Shown piece by piece: positions 22,350-27,689 of a stretch of 27,689 bases of DNA. A program made the position numbers and the translations under genes. The notes beneath the pieces were generated by a model, which did no database searches, had not been told where the DNA came from, and saw nothing but the letters and a program-made list of their open reading frames with translations. Origin of the DNA: an uncultured Acetatifactor sp. (GTDB lineage: Bacteria; Bacillota; Clostridia; Lachnospirales; Lachnospiraceae). How positions within the stretch are numbered: position 1 is the first letter of the stretch; every line of letters starts with the position of its first letter. Where the stretch lies: assembly GCA_910584865.1 (NCBI GenBank), contig CAJUCE010000007.1:110812-138500 (forward strand), read 5' to 3'.

Positions 22350-23246
22350 ATGAAAAAGAAAAAATTTTTCAGGTATTCCTTACAGGACAAGGCGCTGCTT
22401 ATGACAGGCTACATACTTCTGGGGCTCTTCGTGGTGGCGATTATCATTCCCATGATTTACATAGTAGTGGGTTCCTTCATGGATCCCATCACCCTGCAGA
22501 ACAAGGGGCTGACCTTTGATTTCAGCAAATGGACGGCTACGGCGTATGAGAGAGTCTTCAGCAATGCGCAGATCTGGATCGGGTTTAAAAATGCGGTGGT
22601 GTATTCCGTGGTGTTTACGGTGATTTCCGTCTTCATCACCCTGCTGGCGGCATACCCCATGTCCAGGCCGGATTTCAGGGGAAGGGGCTTTTTCAATGTG
22701 ATTTTCGTGATTACCATGTTCTTCGGCGGCGGGCTGATTCCCACCTACCTGCTGATTAACAACCTTGGTATGAAGAACACCATATGGGCCATCGTGATTC
22801 CGGGGGCCTTCAGCGTCTGGAACATGATTATCGCAAGAACCTATTACCAGGGCATTCCCTCGGAGCTGCGGGAGGCGGCGGATGTGGACGGGGCAAACGA
22901 GATGCGGTTCTTCTTTATGATACTGCTCCCGGTGTGCACGCCTGTGATTGCGGTACTGGCTTTGTGGCAGTTCGTGGGCATGTGGAACAGTTATTTCGAC
23001 GCATTGATTTATCTGGACGACACGGCGAAGCAGCCCCTTCAGGTGGTGCTCAGGGCGATTCTGATTCAGAACAAGCCGGAATCGGGCATGATTTCAGATA
23101 TGCAGAGCACGGCGGAGCGGGCGCAGCTGGCAGAGCTGCTGAAATATGCCACCATTATTGTATCCAGTCTGCCGCTGCTGGTGATGTATCCTTTCTTTCA
23201 GAAGTATTTCGACAGCGGGATTATGGTGGGGTCTGTCAAAGGGTAA
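22350..23246 (+). CDS. Sugar ABC transporter permease (YtcP/LplC-like)
   Basis: A 298-residue permease, the partner of the LplB-like protein. The start at ATG 22350 has AGGAG eight bases upstream; GTG 22347 is less likely. Six membrane segments are visible, with the ATPase-contact loop ELREAADVDGANEMRFFFMILLP. The segment MFFGGGLIPTYLLINNLGM and the end FFQKYFDSGIMVGSVKG are characteristic of the YtcP/LplC subgroup. It lies 75 bases after the first permease in the same operon. Confidence 0.93.
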   Translation: MKKKKFFRYSLQDKALLMTGYILLGLFVVAIIIPMIYIVVGSFMDPITLQNKGLTFDFSKWTATAYERVFSNAQIWIGFKNAVVYSVVFTVISVFITLLAAYPMSRPDFRGRGFFNVIFVITMFFGGGLIPTYLLINNLGMKNTIWAIVIPGAFSVWNMIIARTYYQGIPSELREAADVDGANEMRFFFMILLPVCTPVIAVLALWQFVGMWNSYFDALIYLDDTAKQPLQVVLRAILIQNKPESGMISDMQSTAERAQLAELLKYATIIVSSLPLLVMYPFFQKYFDSGIMVGSVKG

Positions 23247-23376
23247 GTGTGAGAAGAATTTCCGCCATTTAGATAGATTCCCGAACTTATGCCTGAACAG
23301 GCTGTATCAGTAGCTTTTCGGCAATTCCCGGGTTATGCCGGATTTACAGAAAAGGTTGCTCAAAAATAAAACAAAT

Positions 23377-23395
23377 GCCGCTTGCCCAAAGCGGC
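23377..23395 (+). promoter_or_regulatory. Hairpin in front of the solute-binding protein ribosome binding site
   Basis: GCCGCTT pairs with AAGCGGC around a five-base loop and ends two bases before GAAGGAG. In sugar ABC operons such stems often protect the downstream message so that the binding protein is made in excess. That role is inferred. Confidence 0.6.
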
Positions 23396-23408
23396 GGAAG
23401 GAGATAAA

Positions 23409-25079
23409 ATGAGAAAAAGATATTGGAAGCAGATAACGACGGCGATTCTGGCAGCAGGCGCTGCCCTGTCCCTGACGGCCTGCGGCGGTTCCAAGGTGGA
23501 GCTCAACGACGGCACATTCAAGCCCATGGAGGAAGCGGAGCTGCAGTTTCCGCAGCCCGACGGCACGACCCTGACGGGACTGATCAGCTACCCCGCCAAC
23601 ACGGAGGCGGATCCCAACAACCGCACCATTTTCAAGCGCCTGGAGGAGAAGACCAATCTTCATGTGGAGTGGAACGCCATTCCGAACAACCAGTGGGGGG
23701 AGAAGATTCAGACGATCATGGCGGATCCCGGTTCCCTGACTGACTTCATCTTTACGGCGGGCTTCGGCGAGAACGACCTGCTGCGGTTCGCGGAACAGAA
23801 AGTCATCATTCCTCTGGAGGAGTATATCGATGCCTATATGCCCAATCTGAAAGCGGTGTTTGACAAATATCCGGAATACCGTAAAATGACCACTGCCTCA
23901 GACGGACATATTTATTCCCTTCCCTGGATCGAGCAGCTTGGCGCCAACAAAACTGCCATCCAGACAGTGGGAAACATGAGCTTTATCAACAAGAAATGGC
24001 TTGACGACCTGGGACTGGACATACCGCAGACCGTGGAGGAGTTCGAGGCGGCGCTGGTGGCTTTCAGGGACAATGCGGCAAAGCTCCAGGCGGATTTCGG
24101 GATTGAGGGGGATATCATTCCCATGTCCTGTATCGTAAACGATGGCGACCAGGATCCCAGTATTCTCATCAACAGCTTCGGCGAGGGCTACGGCGATCCC
24201 GACAGGGGACGGCATATCGCTGTCACGGACGACAAGGAAGTTATCTTTACTGCCGGTATGGAAGGATTTAAAGAAGGAATCAAGTGGCTGCATTCCCTGG
24301 CTGAGCAGGGGCTCATCGATCCCGAGTGCTATACCCATGAGTGGTCACAGTATGTTGCAAAGGGCAAGGCCCATCGCTACGGCGTATGCTTCAGCTGGGA
24401 TGTGGCGAACATTGACAATATAGAAGATTTCGTCCCCCTGCCTCCCCTGGAGAAGGACGGACAGAGAATTTTAACACCCCAGAACGGCTCTTTTACCAGC
24501 GGATATGACAGGGGACGCTGTGTGGTAACCGCGGTTGCGCAGAAACCTGCTTTGGTCTGTGCATGGCTTGACCAGATGTATGCCCCGTTCCAGTCGCCCC
24601 AGAACAACTGGGGAACCTACGGCGAAGATGACGAATTCGATATCTTTGTCCTTGGAAAAAATGACGCCGGCGAAGACATGCTTCAGCACGCGCCCCTGGA
24701 AGGTGCATCCCCTGTAGAGGTAAGAGAGGCGGAATGCGTAGGCGGCCCGCTCGCCATCCTGGACGAATATTACGGCGTATATGTGACCTGCCCGGATGAC
24801 GCCCAGTACCGCCTGGACTGGATTGAGGAATTTTACACGCCCTATATGACCCGGAATTATGTCTATCCCAACGTGTTCATGAGCCAGGAGGACGTAAAGA
24901 AGTTGTCCGATCTGCAGGCGGATATCGAGAAGACAGTCCGGGCCAAGAAGTCCGAGTGGATCAGGGACGGCGGTGTGGATGAGCAGTGGGACGAGTACCT
25001 GAAGTCCCTGGACGCATACGGGCTGCAGGATTATCTGGCGCTGTTCCAGAAATATCTGGATGCCTACTTTGCGGACTGA
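23409..25079 (+). CDS. Extracellular solute-binding lipoprotein of the sugar ABC transporter
   Basis: A 556-residue lipoprotein starting at ATG 23409, seven bases after AAGGAG. A basic N-terminus, a hydrophobic stretch and the lipobox LTAC show export and lipid anchoring at residue ~25. The mature protein is long (over 500 residues), as in the LipO-type binding proteins that go with LplB/YtcP permeases, and contains WNAIPNNQWGEKIQTIMADP and FIFTAGFGENDLLRFAEQKVIIPLEEYI. It captures the sugar outside the cell. GH32 downstream suggests a fructo-oligosaccharide or sucrose-like ligand. Confidence 0.92.
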   Translation: MRKRYWKQITTAILAAGAALSLTACGGSKVELNDGTFKPMEEAELQFPQPDGTTLTGLISYPANTEADPNNRTIFKRLEEKTNLHVEWNAIPNNQWGEKIQTIMADPGSLTDFIFTAGFGENDLLRFAEQKVIIPLEEYIDAYMPNLKAVFDKYPEYRKMTTASDGHIYSLPWIEQLGANKTAIQTVGNMSFINKKWLDDLGLDIPQTVEEFEAALVAFRDNAAKLQADFGIEGDIIPMSCIVNDGDQDPSILINSFGEGYGDPDRGRHIAVTDDKEVIFTAGMEGFKEGIKWLHSLAEQGLIDPECYTHEWSQYVAKGKAHRYGVCFSWDVANIDNIEDFVPLPPLEKDGQRILTPQNGSFTSGYDRGRCVVTAVAQKPALVCAWLDQMYAPFQSPQNNWGTYGEDDEFDIFVLGKNDAGEDMLQHAPLEGASPVEVREAECVGGPLAILDEYYGVYVTCPDDAQYRLDWIEEFYTPYMTRNYVYPNVFMSQEDVKKLSDLQADIEKTVRAKKSEWIRDGGVDEQWDEYLKSLDAYGLQDYLALFQKYLDAYFAD

Positions 25080-25157
25080 TATCATTAGGCGGTTAACAAT
25101 GAAACCTTGTTATCTTACAGCAGGCTGTCTGCTTTCATGCGGGACATTGTGCCTGAC

Positions 25158-25190
25158 GCGGGGGACTGCCGTGAAAGGCAGAAACCCCGC
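25158..25190 (+). promoter_or_regulatory. Two-stage hairpin between binding protein and GH32
   Basis: An outer stem GCGGGG/CCCCGC encloses an inner stem CTGCC/GGCAG with loop GTGAAA. There is no T-tract after it, so it is more likely an RNA-stability or processing element than a terminator. Confidence 0.55.
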
Positions 25191-25244
25191 CCCGGGGCAA
25201 TAGACAGTACGGGTTGGCTTTGGCGAAGGGCCGCCGAAACGGAA

Positions 25245-25318
25245 GCAGGCCATGCGCCGGGGCCGCCGGAAAACAGAAATAGCAGGCCGTGCGCCCCGGC
25301 CAATGGAAAACAGAAAGA
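25245..25318. repeat. 37-bp tandem repeat upstream of GH32
   Basis: Two units (25245-25281 and 25282-25318) are identical in about 30 of 37 positions. Both begin GCAGGCC and share GGAAAACAGAAA. No gene is convincing in the whole 25080-25362 gap, which otherwise holds only the hairpin just before. Confidence 0.85.
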
Positions 25319-25362
25319 AAGCTTGGACTGAGGAATAAGATTAGAAAAGGCAGGTGGCAGTT

Positions 25363-26850
25363 ATGACAAGCCAGACATTGCGGGAAGCGAGAAAATATGA
25401 GGAGGCTTCCGAAAAACGGATATCGGGGGAGGAAAGGCCGGCGTTTCATCTGGCTCCCCGTACCGGATGGATGAACGATCCTAACGGATTTTCCTGGTAT
25501 GACGGGAAATACCATTTATTTTACCAATACAATCCCTATGATTCCCAATGGGGCCCCATGCACTGGGGGCATGCGGTGAGCAGCGACCTCCTGCACTGGG
25601 AATATCTTCCCGCGGCTCTGGCGCCTGACGAGGCCTGGGACAGGGACGGATGCTTCTCCGGAAGCGCCGTCACCCTGCCCGACGGCAGGCAGCTTCTCAT
25701 GTACACGGGAGTGGTGAGGGAGCGCCAGGCAAACGGAGGCTGCAGCGAGGTGCAGACCCAGTGCCTTGCCGTGGGGGACGGGGTGGATTACGTGAAATAC
25801 GAAAAGAATCCTGTCCTGGACGAAAAGGACATCCCCCAGGGCAGCAGCAGGTACGATTTCCGGGATCCTAAAATGTGGCAGGAAGCGGACGGCACCTACC
25901 GCTGTGCCGTGGGAAACCGTGCTGCGGACGGCAGCGGGCAGATTCTGCTCTTCTCCAGTCCCGACGGTTTTGACTGGCATTACGTCAAAGTCCTGGCGGC
26001 GAACCGGGACCGTTTCGGCAAAATGTGGGAATGCCCGGATTTCTTCCCCCTGGACGGGAAGTGGGTGCTGATTACCAGTCCCCAGGATATGCTTCCCTCC
26101 GGCTTCGAGTACCATAACGGCAACGGAACTCTCTGCCTGATAGGGGACTATGACCGGGAGACGGAAGAATTTACGGAAGAGACAGACCAGTCTATTGACT
26201 ACGGCATTGACTTCTATGCACCCCAGACCATTCTCACCCCGGACGGACGCAGGGTGATGATCGGGTGGATGCAGAACTGGGATACCTGCAGTTACCGTAG
26301 AAAGCATGACGAGGCATGGTTTGGGCAGATGAGCCTGCCCAGGGAGCTGTCCATCCGAAACGGCCGCCTGTACCAGACACCCATCCGGGAACTGGAGCAG
26401 ATGCGGGCGAACCCGGTTTCCCATACAGACGTCACCGTCTCCGGCACGGTGCGGCTGGAGGGTGTCAGGGGGCGCAGGATCGACATGGAGCTGACCCTCC
26501 GCCCTGCGGAAGGCTGTGACCTGTACCGGAAATTCTCGGTACGGTTTGCCCAGAACGAATCCTGCTACACTTCCCTGGGCTTCCGCCCGGCGGAGTCGGT
26601 GCTGAAGGTGGACCGGAAATTCTCCGGATCCAGAAGGGCAATCATCCACCAGCGCCGCAGCCAGGTGAACCACCGGGGCGGAGAGCTGAAGCTGCGGGTG
26701 ATCCTGGACAGGTTCAGCGCGGAAGTCTTCGTTAATGACGGGGAGCAGGTGATGAGTGTTGTGCTGTACACCGAGCAAGGAGCGGACGGTATTTCATTTA
26801 TCGCGGACGGTACCGTGAGCATGGATGTGACGAAATATGATCTGGTCTGA
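25363..26850 (+). CDS. GH32 beta-fructosidase (sucrose/sucrose-6-phosphate hydrolase type)
   Basis: A 495-residue glycoside hydrolase from ATG 25363, with AGGTGG as ribosome binding site; a GTG at 25354 is less likely. The five-bladed propeller carries the three catalytic motifs: WMNDPNG (nucleophile Asp39), FRDP (transition-state Asp168) and WECPD (acid/base Glu223). A beta-sandwich domain ends the protein, with EVFVNDGEQVMS. No signal peptide, so it is cytoplasmic and acts on sugar brought in by the adjacent transporter, releasing fructose from sucrose, sucrose-6-phosphate or short fructans. Without a PTS transporter nearby, an unphosphorylated substrate is more likely. Last gene of the operon. 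Confidence 0.94.
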   Translation: MTSQTLREARKYEEASEKRISGEERPAFHLAPRTGWMNDPNGFSWYDGKYHLFYQYNPYDSQWGPMHWGHAVSSDLLHWEYLPAALAPDEAWDRDGCFSGSAVTLPDGRQLLMYTGVVRERQANGGCSEVQTQCLAVGDGVDYVKYEKNPVLDEKDIPQGSSRYDFRDPKMWQEADGTYRCAVGNRAADGSGQILLFSSPDGFDWHYVKVLAANRDRFGKMWECPDFFPLDGKWVLITSPQDMLPSGFEYHNGNGTLCLIGDYDRETEEFTEETDQSIDYGIDFYAPQTILTPDGRRVMIGWMQNWDTCSYRRKHDEAWFGQMSLPRELSIRNGRLYQTPIRELEQMRANPVSHTDVTVSGTVRLEGVRGRRIDMELTLRPAEGCDLYRKFSVRFAQNESCYTSLGFRPAESVLKVDRKFSGSRRAIIHQRRSQVNHRGGELKLRVILDRFSAEVFVNDGEQVMSVVLYTEQGADGISFIADGTVSMDVTKYDLV

Positions 26851-26855
26851 ATAAG

Positions 26856-26884
26856 ACAGGGGGCGGAGACGCCCCCTGTTGCTT
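26856..26884 (+). terminator. Terminator after GH32
   Basis: A perfect ten-base stem, ACAGGGGGCG with CGCCCCCTGT, around GAGA, five bases after the GH32 stop and followed by TGCTTTT. The T-run is short, but stem and place fit an intrinsic terminator. The gap 26885-27052 holds only a possible TACAAT -10 box at 27000 for the next gene. Confidence 0.8.
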
Positions 26885-27052
26885 TTGAAATAGGCTGAAA
26901 CCTGTTCCAGACAGGATTCAAGGAGCGCTTGAATCGGAATAAAGCCGTGGAAATACGGAATTCAATTATTTCTTTATGGTATGGAACGTCCGGTTGTGCT
27001 ACAATTTTTTCAGAAAAAGCTTTTTCAAAAAATACAAAGCGAGGACAGACAT

Positions 27053-27689
27053 ATGTTTAATATGAAACAGGTGGGCAAGAAGATTCTTACATTGAGAAAA
27101 GCGCAGAATATGACACAGACAGAGCTTGCCGACAAGATGGACGTGAGTTTTCAAGCTGTCTCTAACTGGGAGAGGGGTAACAGTATGCCGGATATCTCTA
27201 AATTGCCTCAATTGGCCGGACTTTTCGGATGTACAGTGGATGAGCTTCTGGACGGGAGATCAGAGCTTTTGCATTCCGCCATGGCGGACGATATCCAGGA
27301 ATATGTGGAGAATAATGAAATATCCCAGGAGGAAATGGAAGCCGCCGTCCCCATATTGAAGCCGGATCAGCTGGGGCAGATTGCTGCCAGTGTGATGTTA
27401 AAAAACGGAGATAATATCGAAATTTTTTACCCATATCTGGATGATGAAACAATGCGGGAAGTGGCGGAACGGAGGATGGAGAAGGGCGAGTCCATAGAGG
27501 ATATGTTGGAATATCTGGATGAGGATCTTGTCGGAAAATTCGCGCTGCAACAGTATGAGGCAGGGAAGCCGGTGGAGGGATTCTACGAATATATGGAGGA
27601 TGAGCACCTGAAGAAGCTGGCAGAGCTGAAGATAGAGAAGGGCGAGTCCATAGAGGATATGTTGGAATATCTGGATGAGGATCTTGTCG
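27053..27689 (+). CDS. XRE-family regulator with C-terminal 26-residue repeats (3' end outside window)
   Basis: Open from ATG 27053 (GAGGA seven bases upstream) to the window edge without a stop, 212 residues so far. Residues ~5-65 are an XRE/Cro helix-turn-helix: KILTLRKAQNMTQTELADKM, then VSFQAVSNWERGNSMPDI and LFGCTVDELLDG. After a short linker the protein becomes acidic and repetitive, with 26-residue units such as EKGESIEDMLEYLDEDLV and EAGKPVEGFYEYMEDEHL. The pattern of aromatic and acidic positions suggests paired helices of a solenoid, probably a protein- or ligand-binding part. The target is unknown. Confidence 0.85.
   Translation, partial: MFNMKQVGKKILTLRKAQNMTQTELADKMDVSFQAVSNWERGNSMPDISKLPQLAGLFGCTVDELLDGRSELLHSAMADDIQEYVENNEISQEEMEAAVPILKPDQLGQIAASVMLKNGDNIEIFYPYLDDETMREVAERRMEKGESIEDMLEYLDEDLVGKFALQQYEAGKPVEGFYEYMEDEHLKKLAELKIEKGESIEDMLEYLDEDLV
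27479..27533 (+). repeat. 55-bp perfect direct repeat, copy 1 (XRE gene)
   Basis: Identical over all 55 bases to 27635-27689, with a spacing of 156 bases, or two 26-residue units. The exact match extends to the window edge, so the true repeat is longer. Confidence 0.95.
27635..27689 (+). repeat. 55-bp perfect direct repeat, copy 2 (cut by window end)
   Basis: Second copy of 27479-27533. Perfect identity in a protein whose other units have diverged points to recent duplication or gene conversion of a two-unit block. Confidence 0.95.

Noticed and set aside
25516..26778. 420-residue open frame on the minus strand
   Set aside because: Antisense shadow of GH32, which has all three catalytic motifs and a proper ribosome binding site.

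Overview
The window looks like chromosomal DNA of an anaerobic gut Firmicute, most likely a Lachnospiraceae-type Clostridium. This rests on gene content and style: strong AAGGAGG ribosome binding sites, LytTR and GHKL regulators, an SdpR/SdpI pair, a WYL regulator, DUF4869 and DUF4253 proteins, and a CUT1 sugar transporter of LplB/YtcP/lipoprotein type next to a GH32 fructosidase. No rRNA, tRNA, CRISPR array or complete transposase was seen. The species cannot be named from sequence reading alone.

Layout. (1) 1-2360: two ABC half-exporters in tandem, both carrying in-frame tandem repeats. (2) 2361-8057: an accessory island read rightward, with a small Cys-rich ORF, a truncated-looking ORF, a WYL regulator overlapping an endonuclease/exonuclease/phosphatase (EEP) protein, a possibly YbjN-like protein, a ribbon-helix-helix protein overlapping a second EEP protein, a DUF4253-like protein and a zinc-ribbon protein. 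(3) 8074-10463: a broken DUF4869 gene, the sdpR-sdpI operon with a clear promoter and palindrome, and an ABC/permease remnant. (4) 10494-12632: a LytTR response regulator and its GHKL kinase. (5) 12664-15300: leftward AraC regulator, GNAT acetyltransferase and cytidine deaminase; the last two share a diverged promoter module and lie beside a hairpin-rich noncoding element. (6) 15308-17661: a GH13 alpha-glucan hydrolase, then two gene fragments. (7) 17715-26884: a sugar-uptake locus. LacI, a YesL-like protein and a membrane-anchored SBP-like protein read left. Two permeases, a solute-binding lipoprotein and GH32 read right, probably for uptake and cytoplasmic hydrolysis of a fructose-containing sugar. 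(8) 27053 to the end: an XRE regulator with helical repeats, cut by the window.

The most unusual signal is a set of in-frame minisatellites built on 18-bp (hexapeptide) or 36-bp units in unrelated proteins: ABC half-exporter 1, ABC half-exporter 2, the GHKL kinase and the GNAT enzyme. Individual units are shared between genes at 15-16 of 18 bases, and several arrays sit at functional hinges such as the ATP lid of the kinase, the segment before the ABC H-loop and the membrane-domain/ATPase linker. Because 18 and 36 are multiples of three, copy-number change would alter loop length without breaking the frame. The second theme is the WYL plus two-EEP island, which resembles a regulated nuclease or defence module but matches no named system I know.
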